A stretch of 64,000 nucleotides of DNA from Ulota crispa (Eukaryota; Streptophyta; Bryopsida; Orthotrichales; Orthotrichaceae). Position numbers and translations under genes: made by a program. The notes beneath the pieces are model-generated. The model worked only from the letters and a program-made list of their open reading frames with translations. It made no database searches and was not told the DNA's origin. This document shows, one piece after another, positions 11,988 through 23,100 of the stretch. The number at the start of each line of letters is the position of its first letter. The first letter of the stretch is position 1. The DNA lies in NCBI GenBank assembly GCA_963920765.1, contig OY987242.1, positions 39,173,264 to 39,237,263 of the forward strand, written 5' to 3'.

Positions 11988-12957
11988 CATGGCTACTTCA
12001 CGTTCTTCTGTTGCCATATCTGTTGTAGTACCAGCAGCTACTCCTAACGTTGAGACACCAAGGCTTCAGCCTCTTCTCTTTGCACAATTGGAGGTTTATG
12101 GGAGCAATTATTATATTTGGGAGCAATTATTATTCATGGAAGCACTTATCACGGTACATTGTTTTGGCCAACCTAATACTATAAGTTTATCTACTTTTAC
12201 CATTGTGTTTTATGAAACGTTGTTTCTGGCCTTTTTACTAAGAACAATGGTAAGCAACCATTTGAGATGCGTTCTTGTCATGAATATGACAAAGTGTGAT
12301 ATTAATATAGATTTGGGAACAACCTTTGCTCAACAAGTGGTTCATATCAAATTGCAAACTGACCATCTAATAAAATTGTGGAAACAACCTTTGTTGCAAC
12401 AAGTGGTTTGTATTGGATTGCAATCCAACCACCTGGTATACTTAATTTTGCATTATCTTATGGACATTGAGTTATATTGCATTATATTGCAGTTGAGGTT
12501 GTGCGGTCAGGCCATCAGTGAGGAGGAAATGATTGAGAAAACTCTTTCAACATTTCCACCCGCCTTTGTTGTACTTGTATAGCAGTATAGAAACATGAAA
12601 TTTGAGACTCTCTTAGATCTCATGTCTCTGTTACGTCTAGCTAAAAAGCAAAACAAACTCCTACTCCATAATGTAGAGTCACACCTAGTTAGTACCCCGG
12701 TTCCGGAGTCTCATGTTGTTAAAGTTTATGATGCCAAGTCTAAGGCACAGAAACATAGGAAAAATAAGTATAAACATTTGGGTCACTTTAGACGTCCTAA
12801 TAATAATATTCCAAAGGAAAATACCACTCCTAATAATGATAAGCGTCCATCAGAGACGCATTCTTGTCACAAGTGTAGCAAAGTGGGTCGTTTGACCACT
12901 AGTTGTTGTACATCGGAATATTTTGTAAAAATGTTTCAAGACAACAAAAAGCTATGA
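11988..12957 (+). pseudogene. Copia gag remnant
   Basis: An opening MATSRSS segment leads into a copia Gag-like L-x-GSNYxxW stretch, then the frame stops at 12580. A further segment in the next frame (12595-12957) is Lys-rich and ends in a zinc-knuckle remnant reading CHKCSKVGRLTTSC, in which the usual His of the CCHC knuckle is Arg. A block around 12398-12450 is also found at 13404-13450, so part of gag has been duplicated or replaced. Confidence 0.7.
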
Positions 12958-12993
12958 GCTGAAGCCCGAGATGCTCATTCCATAGATGCATCT

Positions 12994-13320
12994 ATGGATC
13001 CATTTGAAGTTGAGGCTTTTGAAATACATGTTGCTAAGGACACTCATACCGGTGAGTCATCTGATGTCCTCCTTGACTCTGCAACTACGCATACAATTTT
13101 GCGTAATAAACATTTTTTTGATGAATATAATTTTTTATCTTATAAAACAAAAAATTTGATTATTAAAGCTGGATTGAATGCGTTTCAATTCCAAGAAGGG
13201 CTAGCAAAGATGATACTGCTCAAGGGCACCACCATTACATGCATGCATGCTATGTATTCTCCCTCTGCACCGTCCCAAAGTCTGATCAGCTATCGAGATG
13301 TGCGTGCCAATGGTTTTCAC
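12994..13320 (+). pseudogene. Copia protease remnant
   Basis: The motif DVLLDSATTHTIL matches the aspartic-protease active site region of copia polyproteins (D-S-G/A-A/C). It lies in the expected place between gag and integrase and reads on to a stop at 13633. Confidence 0.65.
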
Positions 13321-13539
13321 CTCTCAACCAAAATTCTAGATAGTCGAGAGGCTCTGGTTTTTATGCTTAATAATAAAATTGTAGAAATAGCCTTTGCTGC
13401 GGCAAGTGGTTTGTATCGAATTGCAATCCGGCCACCTAGTATATATAGTTTTGCTATATCTTCTAAAGATAATAAAATTTCACTCCAGATGGCATGGATG
13501 ATTTTGTCATCTACATTATTTAGGAAGATTATTCCTTGT

Positions 13540-14310
13540 GTTGCTAGACACACTCTGCGGATTGCAGATATAAATTCTATGACATTATGTCAAGCATGCG
13601 TGCAAGGCAATTTGATTACCAAACCATCATTATAGAAGCTTCCTCATGAATTACCACCAATGCTTCCAAGGCTACATGGTGATATTTGTGATCCAATAAA
13701 TTCTATATCAGGACCATTCCGATATTTCTTGGTTTTGGTTGATGCATCAGGCAAGCAATCACATGTCTTGTTATTATCAATGAGAAAAATGGCCTTTGCC
13801 AATTTATTATCAATGTTGATATGTTTCAAGGCTCATTTCCTTGACTATCCAACCAAGACATTGCATATGGATAATGCTTGGAAATTTCAATCAAGATCTT
13901 TTGAAAACTATTGTATTGCAATGGGGATTGATTTGACATATTCAGTTCCATATGAACATGCTTAAAATGGATTGACAAAGTCTTTTATCAAACGGATTCA
14001 GCTTATTACAAGACCATTGCTTCTTAATACAAATCTACTAGCATCTATATGGGGACATGTAGTTTTACATGCAATAGCTTTGATTTGACTTCACCCTTCT
14101 CTTTTGGAAAATGCTTCTACACAAGAGCTTATTTTAGGGCGTAATCCTAATGTATCTCACTTGCGAGTGTTTGGTTGCTATGTATGGGTTCCAATTCCGG
14201 AACCCCAATGTCATACTATTGGAGTTCATCGACAAGGAGGCATTTATATTGGATTTGATTTTCCAAGCATTATTCATTATATCAATCTTTCCACTGGTAC
14301 GTTGTTTTAA
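13540..14310 (+). pseudogene. Copia integrase remnant
   Basis: A weak His/Cys segment near 13550-13610 precedes the catalytic core. The first Asp is seen in LHGDICDP and the second in HMDNAWKF. An in-frame stop at 13963 falls where the NG-containing block preceding the third catalytic residue should be, so the enzyme is dead. A following piece (14104-14310) matches the region after the core (LRVFGCYVWV). Confidence 0.75.
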
Positions 14311-14349
14311 GCTCGTTTTGTTCATTGTCAATTTGAAAAGGATAAATTT

Positions 14350-14432
14350 TTATCTTTTCAGAGAGGAGCATCTATTCAGAAAGGAGCATCTATTCAGAAA
14401 GGATCATCCATTCAAGGAAGAGCATCTATTCA
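14350..14432 (+). repeat. 18-bp tandem repeat inside the copia element
   Basis: The unit GGAGCATCTATTCAGAAA is present about four times, the last copies diverged, between integrase and reverse transcriptase. Confidence 0.75.
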
Positions 14433-14900
14433 TGAGCATTCTAAAAGCATTATATTTGATGCATCTGAAACATTTATATTGAACCTTGATCCTCGAACAT
14501 CTTTGGCTGAAATTGAGGTTGCTAAAATTTTGCATTTGCAAAAAGATTGCGGATCAAACACCTCATGGTTTCAATGATGCACTAAGGATAACCAAGACTC
14601 CATTAAATGAAGCTCAAAACCTCCATACTTGAGTTTCAATTCCAAAAACCATTTCTACTCCAACTATGCAACTAGTGGGCAAACGGACTTGTGGACCCAA
14701 TAAACAACCACGCAAGCGCAAGATTATTTCATCTACTCCTCCAACAACCACCTCTACTTTTATGGGATCTGCAACTCCTGAGAGAGAAAATTTTGCTTCT
14801 GAACATAATATGCCCAAGTCAATATTGAATTACATATGATGTATTGCGATACACATGATATTTGGGACGGAGCAACCACTGACATAAATGAAACATTTAT

Positions 14901-15418
14901 TTGTATGATTGCAAAAATCTTTCTTACAAAAAAGATGACCCTGAACCAATGGCTATTAATGAAGCAATGCGTTGCTCTGATTGGTTGAAGTGGAAAGTTG
15001 TTATTGAGGAGGAGTATGTTTCTCTGCGTAAGAGACAAATTTTTGGACCAATTATTAATAATCTCTCTTCTCATCCTCTTGGATACAAGTTGGTATTTGT
15101 GCTCAAACGGAGGTGCATTTGGTTGTTCAAGGTTTCATTCAAAACTTTGGTGTTGATTATAATTCCACATATTCACCAATTATGGATTCTATTACTTTCC
15201 GATATCTTCTTGGAATGGCCATACCCACCATCTTGGAAATGCGTCTTATAGATGTTGTTACTACTTATCTCTATGGCTTTCTTTATGATGATATTTATAT
15301 GAAGGTTCCACCTGGCTTCAAAACCAATAAACAAGTTACTCCTATACAAAGAAAATATTGTGGTGTTAAATTACAAAGGGCATTATATGATCTTAAGCAA
15401 TTGGAACAACAATGGTGA
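14901..15418 (+). pseudogene. Copia reverse transcriptase remnant
   Basis: Recognisable blocks are EPMAINEAMRCSDW, then VVQGFIQNFGVDY and DDIYMKVPPGF in a shifted frame. The block with the catalytic Y-x-D-D motif is absent, which together with frame changes near 15110 and 15415 marks a large internal deletion. Confidence 0.75.
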
Positions 15419-15439
15419 AGGACCTTATTACCCTTGCAA

Positions 15440-15677
15440 TGAGGAGGAGGATCCATTGGATGATCTATATCTATACTTTGCTGCGGCCAGAGCGCTTTTA
15501 TATTTGACTACATTTACAAGACTTGATATTGCATTTACAACCAATCAAGTACTTGAAATCAAGAAGATTATGCTATCAAATAATCATGTGGATTTTTCCA
15601 CCAAGGCTCTTCCATTGTGTACTCATCGTCAACTTATTCATGGCATTGGAATGCAGCGACTCAATAATTTGGAGTAA
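15440..15677 (+). pseudogene. Copia RNase H / C-terminal remnant
   Basis: Blocks resembling the copia RNase H region (ALLYLTTFTRLDIAF) and the C-terminal tail (HVDFSTKALP...HGIGMQRL) are fused with much of the intervening domain missing. Confidence 0.7.
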
Positions 15678-15918
15678 GAGATTCAATAGATTTATATTAT
15701 AGAAACCTTTGTTATCCTTCCATGAATTTTTCCCATTGGATTTTACCATGTGAATGGATTGTTGAAGGTGTTGTACTCTTTTTCTTTCATCTTTGGTTTT
15801 ATAATAAGGTTTTTCCAGATAAGGTTTTAATGAGGCAACAACCGTACATCTTACAAGATTATGGGAGTTATCATATAGAACATTGTTATTTAGGATTCTA
15901 TGCAACTATATGTCAAGC

Positions 15919-15927
15919 AAAAAAGAG
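15919..15927 (+). promoter_or_regulatory. Polypurine tract of the copia element
   Basis: AAAAAAGAG lies directly before the 3' LTR, where the plus-strand primer is made. Confidence 0.55.
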
Positions 15928-16143
15928 TGTTGAGATAAGTATTCTATTATTACGCTCTCCACTATAATTAACTAGAGTTTACTTTAGTAAAGGAATCCCA
16001 TGCACCAATAGAAGAGAAGGACCTTTACTTTATATCCTCTCTCCTTAGTATATATGTAGAAACCTACTTGGAATAAGATGACTTCTAAACTTCTTCCTTC
16101 CCATTTATCTTCTGTGTCCTTGTTGTGTTTTCTATTCCCAACA
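15928..16143 (+). repeat. 3' LTR of the copia element
   Basis: It begins TGTTGAGATAAG, ends TTCCCAACA and is followed by the target repeat GTTAC. Confidence 0.93.
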
Positions 16144-16438
16144 GTTACTTTACTCTATTTTACTTTTCATATAATATGGGATTCTTTTATATAAATAGAC
16201 TAGGGGGTTTTCAAACCTTGACAAGCCAAATATTTAGATCAACTCATACAATTTCAAAATTTGAAGTATATTGAATATAGTCAACCCAAGCATTTACCAT
16301 GTTTTAAAGGTTAAAACTCATATTTATCATTTTAAATAAACAAATTATATGAACATCAAATGCATCTACCTAAATATTTTCTGGATAGTTTTGGGCAACT
16401 TTGGGCAATCACAAAAAAACTTTTCTTCTATATATTTC

Positions 16439-16688
16439 TTAACCCTTGAGCGCTCAAGCCATATTCACCAAAATGCAGACCTAGTCACATTCAATCCAAC
16501 TAATTTGTCATGACAAACTAGACCCATAAAATCTAGCCGTATTGATTGGTAGGGAATATAGGCCCAAAAGTATAAGAAAAAAGGACACATGATTTGTCTT
16601 TATTGATGAAAAGATTATAACAGTCAAACATGAAACTTTTTCAATTGTGAGAGGCAACATTTGGGGCTGTGGGGCGCTCTGGGGTTGA
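16439..16688. mobile_element. Short non-autonomous element with TTAA-CCCTTGAGCGCTC ends
   Basis: The left end is TTAA (16439-16442) followed by CCCTTGAGCGCTC; the right end is GGGGCGCTCTGGGG followed by TTGA, one base away from TTAA. About 242 bases, no frame. Same family of ends as 9564-10332. Confidence 0.5.
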
Positions 16689-17062
16689 AGTATGGTTTGG
16701 AATTCTTGAGCCTAGGTTTCCGTGTAGTTGTGTGGAAGGTAACAGCTTTGCTACTTGAAGAGCTCAACAAGCACATTGTTTCAATCAATTGACTCAGATG
16801 GATAACATGGGGAAAAGAAAAAAATTCTCGAAGAAATCATATAAAACCAAATAAGTGCTTTATATGGCCACATAAACGCATGTGAAGGTGTTTATTTCAC
16901 CAAAACATATAAATGCTTACCTATTCATTAGTAATTTATTTGTGGACAAGCAACCTTATTTGTCATTTTGATTTGTGAATAATTTCATATTCTATTGAGA
17001 AGTATTGAACCATTAGAATAGGGAGGCTTTGTACTAAAAATTGCAAATAAATTCTCCTATAT

Positions 17063-17995
17063 TTAACCCCTCAAGGACTGTTGTCCCTTCGGGGACAAGT
17101 GGAGTTTGGGCATGTACCTTTGGATAAGCTACTTTGTGTGACTTTTTGAAACTTTTATTGAAGGTGAGGAATTCAAAAATCTTCGCGGGCATCTAATTTT
17201 TTCCTCATTTCAACAATTATTAAAGAAGTTATGCATGAAAATCTGAAAAGCAAGGGAGGACTGCCTGCCCGGGCAGCCCAAAAACTTCTTTAAATATTAG
17301 AAAAAAATTTAAATAAAAATTTGAAATTGGTTCTTTAAATTTTTTTATACATGAGAAGCTTTGAATCATTCAATATCAATCAATGATATGAAAGTTATGA
17401 GGAGTTTTTGTTTATGGGCAATTATGGAATCTCTACTCTAAAATAAACTTTAAAGTCCTTTATTTTACTCAATTTTTATTATTTTGGAAAAAAAACAAAA
17501 CCAAAGGATGTAGATTGTTTATCACAACATTATGACCGTTGGTATTTGCATTTTTCATTTTAATAATTAAATTCTTAACAATTTAGTGATTTGACTCATT
17601 CTCTACTTTTTACTTACTGATTTTCCTGTGTGTTTTGTAGTTCCAATTGATTTGAAAATTCTCCCACACATAGCTAACTTGATCTCCTACATGGTAAAAA
17701 TAAAGCTCAAAGTTGCATAGAGCAATTATTTTCATGTAAGAATGGTCAAAGGCTTCTGAAATTTTGCGGCAACATGAAAAAAACTTTTCTTTTCACTTTA
17801 GATGTAACTATCTCACTCATATCCATCCGAAATGACTTGATTTTTTTTCCACAAGTACCTAATCCAATCTACGGAAAGATCCTATGGTTGGCTTTCCCAA
17901 AATTTCAAAAAAGATTACCTTCATACTAACCCCCCCAAAAGTGGCAGTTTTGAGTGATTTTCATTGAAAAAATGGCTCAGTCCTTTAGGGGTTAA
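17063..17995. mobile_element. Non-autonomous element with TTAA-CCCCTCAAGGAC ends (piggyBac-like)
   Basis: TTAA at 17063-17066 precedes CCCCTCAAGGAC and TTAA at 17992-17995 follows GTCCTTTAGGGG. The 925-base inside has no transposase frame and is alignable along its length with 52438-53367, for example in the shared segments GGGCATGTACC near the left end and AAAAGTGGCAGTTTTGAGTG near the right end. Confidence 0.65.
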
Positions 17996-18085
17996 AGGGA
18001 ACCTGATGAATCCTAGAGCTTAGATTCTTCCACATTTGTGACCCAAATTTTATTTTATAAACACAAATGTTTGTAATACACCCTT

Positions 18086-18420
18086 CAATAATTTACAAGT
18101 GTGTGCATTCACATTTAATCTCAATACTCACAAAATTGGAGGTGAAATAGAGGCCTTCATAATTTTGTAGAAATTAACAAACAATTGCTTGTCAAAAAGT
18201 GAGATTTTGTTATTATGCATTATTTGATCAAATGTTATAGTCTCCCATCTCCCATGGTCAATTGCTTACAAATTTTGCATGTCATTATCTAAGTAGGTGT
18301 TCCACTATTTTCCATGGTCACTTTTTGTGACTAATCTAAATGATTGAGTCATTATGCATAAAAATTGCAAGTCTCCCTAGACCCTAATTTTGGTGAAAAT
18401 GGTTTGGGTGCTTAGCCCAA
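18086..18420. repeat. Partial copy of the 9564-10332 element family
   Basis: Starting at AATAATTTACAAGTGTGTG the sequence follows 9990-10310 with scattered changes, including CCACTATTTTC and the closing block before the right terminus. It lacks a left end. Confidence 0.6.
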
Positions 18421-18489
18421 TGAAGCTGAGATTTGGCATTGCAATGGGACTTGCAAAGATGGGATGTGGGGTGTAGTGTGAACCGCCCT

Positions 18490-18802
18490 TTAAAGTAGCA
18501 GCACCCATAACTGTCAAATTAAGGGTTTTGAACATGATGGTTATTAATAAACATCTAGCAAATTATAGGATCCTATTAGCAAGAGAAAAATTATAAGTTT
18601 GCACTTTCAAATGTATTATTTGGATCTTGTGAGAATAAGTTGTGAATTTTTAAAGAGCCAACTACAACTACACCTACCAACATTAAGTTTCATGTTCACA
18701 TATACATCCTTGTAATTACATCTATTCACTTCCACAGATTTTCCAAGATTTTAGAGGTGATGGTTATAGGTACAGTGATGGTTCTAGGTGTTGCTACCTT
18801 AA
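18490..18802. mobile_element. MITE with TA-flanked AAAGTAGCAGCACC ends
   Basis: The left end reads TTTAAAGTAGCAGCACC and the right end GGTGTTGCTACCTTAAA, an inverted pair of about 20 bases. The 310-base body, including GGGTTTTGAACATGATG and CATCCTTGTAATTACATC, recurs at 26571-26887. Confidence 0.65.
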
Positions 18803-20128
18803 AGGTTGCTACACAACTTCAAAGTTAGCAAATCAGCATTATAAGTATACCGTATGAAACTCAACCAGAAATCCCATACAATTTTTCTACGAAGTGTAGA
18901 ATCCAGAAGCACAACCTCAAACTTACATAAATCTTGACATTTCCCCTTACCCCTAATAAATGCTCCAGAAGATCCCAAGGAAATGTTACAGAAAGTTGAT
19001 TCAACTACTCCCTTCAACCTTTCCGTTTGTAGCCACTTCTTGAGACCAATTCAAACTAGATCAATAATAATAAAGAGTTTCCAGCTTAGAATTTTCTTTA
19101 CTTATGTTTTTTTCGTTTTGCTGATTCCACTCCATTTTCATTGGCTTTGCACTTTCATACAACTTCCTAAAGTCCTCACATGCTCTCTGCGCATAAAGAC
19201 ATGAAGCCAACAAATCGTACACCGCAACTCAGAAACTTTCATTGCTCCAAATTCAGAAATCGTTAACCTCAAGAGCAGCAAAAATCACCGGTACTGCTCA
19301 CCACCCAAGTGAGACGTATGTATTGAACAGAAATGAAAATGAAATCTCCACACTCACCACACAAGTCCTATGGTGTTGTTTCAAGATAGATGATCTCCTT
19401 CTAGACTTTGATTATACCAAATTATCAAGAGAATTCATGCCAACAGAAGTAGCTGGCTGCTTTATGGGAAGTGCTATGGAACTAGCGAATAATGAATCTC
19501 AGACTGAGAAATGTTGCAATCTAGACAAAAGACAAGTGTGCTATCAATGATTTTTTTTGCTAAGCAATTCAATGAGTGAGCTTCAGTATTCACTGCAAGC
19601 CACATGGCCATCTCTTGTTCCCGGAAATGATCTTGATTTTTCAGGAAAAGCTACTACAGGCCAATCACTGAAATGAAGAAGCAGTACTCTTGTATCAATG
19701 CGACTGAAAACATGAAATTTGAGGTGGAGTACACGGAACCTTACAGGTCCTTGTTTTCCTTCGTAAAACGCTCCAATGGTGGCGACAAATGAATGATATT
19801 AACAACCCTAAACTGTAAGAATCAGGAGAAATCAAACCTGCACTTGTAGAGGACAAGAATGCTTAACTTGTAGTTATCATCGTGATCCTATCCCGTCTCA
19901 ACGACAGTTTACTATAAAGCTGGACCACCTGACGCGAGAGTGTCCAGTACCATTTGTTTGCAGCAGCTAAAAGTTCGAAAATTTCTGCAAAAACTCCGCC
20001 AAGTACACTGAGATTTAATGCACTGCACCCAAACTATAAAACTCTTCGCTCCAGAAAAACACAGCTTTCAACAGAAAATGTCTAATTTCGTGTACTCATC
20101 AAAGCGGAAATGGAAGGAGACCGCTTAC
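18803..20128. other. Intergenic / 3' region of the ABC1 kinase gene
   Basis: Nothing coding is supported apart from the possible last exon of the ABC1 kinase near 19815-19880. The protein's final codons would be there because exon 20129-20200 ends with an unfinished codon. A CAG acceptor near 19815 would add one residue and a stop; one near 19840 would add about 45 residues. Confidence 0.35.
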
Positions 20129-23100
20129 CTAGACGTAACCGTAGATGAGCGTAGTCTAGTTTTGCCCTTGTGAACGCCCGCAATCCCTGTTCATGAAGAC
20201 CTGCCATAGGACTCAAACATTATGTTATTCACCTTCAAGCATTTTCATCAACGAAACCCCAGAAAGTGCTACAAACTTGTCAATCGAACTGTCTCAGAAA
20301 CCAAAACTGTACTGTACACTCAACACAAAAAAACCACACATACAACAAGATGCATCAATCCGGATTGAATCTCTACCAATGTTACAGAAATAGGCTACTC
20401 CATAAATTTTCTATAAAATTGATAAAATAGACAGAAGCGCGTACTTGGTTCGCCTGGATGTTGAAGTGCCAGGCCCGTAACAGCGTTCTTGACATATGCC
20501 ATGAGACGCGTTTTACGGGTTGCCCCTAACCTGGTTGCCAGAGACCTTACCAGGCCACTGTCGAAGAACCAATGAGAAAGCCACAAAAAAAAAGGTTCAT
20601 CAAACCAGGGAAAGGACTATAAACGAACATTCAAGTGAAACAACTCATGATGAATAATTCTAATGCTGGGTCATTTACCAAAGGCAATGTCGAAAAAAGA
20701 GGAATATTTATAAGAAACTATACATGACAAGACTTAAAACAATAAAAATAATTTTAAGAAAAAACTATTAAAAAGGCACATTCATGAGATAGGGATGAGC
20801 TTTACTCTGTCCGTAGCACGATAAGAAATTCACGATCTAGACCTTGCAACCATTCCGAGACGTCACCCATAGTGAAACGTTTCACTTCCTGCTGCAGCGC
20901 CTTCTGTTCCTCCGGGGTCATCATCTGACCAAAAGACGACTTGCTGCACAATTCCAAAACAGAACCTTTGCTAATGAATTTTAACTCAGTAAACAATGTG
21001 AGTTACTCATTGGTGATATCAATGTCACCAATTTTGTGACAGATGTCCTTGTTACAACCGAATGGTAGGAATCAAAAATACAAATTTCGAAATAAACTAC
21101 ATAGACAAGGAGACATTCATACCTTGCTATAGCCCGACCGGTAAATACGACAGGCAGGAAACGAGCATACTGCCCTGCTCCTAAATTCTTCCCTGCCTCT
21201 AGTATTTCCTCCCCATCAAGAAGGATGAGAGCCCGCCATAACCGACAAAAGTTTGTACGAAATTTCTCATCCAAGTCTCTGTACAACCCGTGATCTAATA
21301 TCACTGCACAAGGCCAAACCGCAAGAATGGACTTAATATTACCTCCATGAGCTGGCATATTCAGCTTGTTAAGATCACATCACATACACAAAGGTATTCA
21401 TCTTTCGGATTACCTGCAATATCTACACTAGATGAAAATTCCAAACCTCCTCGGTTATGTTGATTACCCACTTTCTCAATATAAGGTAGATGCACAATCA
21501 AAGAAGAAAGTCCTTCAATATGATATTGCAACGTGAGGCCTCAATGAGTATGGCAAATATATTGAACTACCAACCTATATCAAAATTGTGCTTCCCTGAA
21601 CGAGAGGGGTCACGATGCACCAAAATATTTCCAGGGTGAGGATCGCCGTGCACGTATCCGTGGCAAAATATCATTTCCGCAAAGACGTCCACCAACAAAG
21701 AAGCGACCTGGTCATATTTATGGTATTAATGACCGTTAAATGCAGTAGCAGTTTTCAACGGAAAGCCAAAATGAATCACCCTAATTTGCATGTCACAGAT
21801 TGAAAAACATAAATGCATAGCTGTTTTTAAAATGCACAGCAAGATCTTTTACAAAACTCACTCGCAAAAGCCTACCTCCTTGGGGTCAACCCCTGCTTTC
21901 TCTAGACTTTTGATATCGTCAACCTGCACAAAATACCATCGCGATTAAACAAGCAGTTCCAAGCTAATTTTCCCTCATTGCCTGAAATATCTACCTTTTA
22001 TCGGCAAACATGCTCTCCATTAGTCTACAATATGACCACCAAAACATAACACGGATATCTATATACACACGGGCATTGGCTGTTGAGTGTTTCGACCACA
22101 ATATACCTCCTAGTCCTGAAAACTGGAGTTAATGCCTTCAACACTCGGGACCATTCCTCATTTTTAAATGTAAACATCTGAATATTATATTCGTTATCAA
22201 AGATCTCAAACACCTATTCAAACCAGAAATGCAAGACTGAACTAGAAGTCAAAGCTATTGGCACATTAGCATCAATTTTGGTAGCATGAAATCCACCACT
22301 ACAATAAATTTGGTGTTTCTGCTTTAACGTCCTTTGAAGTCCATTGGTAAATAGATGTGAGTCCACTATTATCATAATATCGCTGCACATTATACCCTCC
22401 CAGCAGCACATACCTTGCACCCTTCCATGAACTCCATGGTCAGAATCCTATTTGTCGATAATTCCTGCATTAGGACATACAGAATTCAGAAAAGTGTTCC
22501 TGCCCGACTAATGGAATTTGTCGGAAGCTAACTATTCTACAAAGAGATTCAGCGTTGACGGACATGACACTAATTGGAACTAAAGTAGTCAAGAATAGCC
22601 ATGCTTGTTATGTGTTCTAGACCTGGTCTGAACAAGGTTAAGATGTTCAACCATAACAAGATGATGTTTACCCTAAAAACACGAGGAACACGAACACCCT
22701 GTTTTTTGGCAAAACTTTTGGCAGTTCTATCTGCATTATCTGCTTCTTGAGTAAAATCTGGACCACACAATGTAAGAGGATCAATAATGAATATCTGTGT
22801 ATTAAAACGACGTACTAAACTCTTGGACCAGCATTGCTCATGCTACGACAGAAATGTAACAAGAAAGTACCCGGATCTTTGGAAAGTGAGCATGGGAGGA
22901 TGACGAAACACAAGAGTGGAAACAATAATGATGTTGCGTGGCGACTCTAGATCAGTTACCAAGCTCTTTCGCTGAATTCAATTCAAATTCTGGTACTAGC
23001 CACTCAAATTGGTAATCTGGGAATACCTGGAACATAAAAAACGATATCAGCTACTTTCAACCATGCTGAGACGCACGCCCTATTAACTTCAAGTAAGCCC

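Larger units (their letters stand above)
11657..16143 (+). mobile_element. Ty1/copia LTR retrotransposon, complete ends but inactivated
   Basis: Two 216-base LTRs (11657-11872 and 15928-16143) start TGTT and end AACA, and the element is flanked by the direct repeat GTTAC (11652-11656 and 16144-16148), a 5-bp target duplication. The internal region has remnants in the order gag, protease, integrase, reverse transcriptase, RNase H, which is the copia order. All frames carry stops or shifts, and the reverse transcriptase/RNase H part is shortened, so it cannot move by itself. By eye the LTRs differ at about 10 of 216 positions (roughly 4.6%), so the insertion is not recent. Total length of 4.5 kb is slightly below the usual size. 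Confidence 0.93.
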
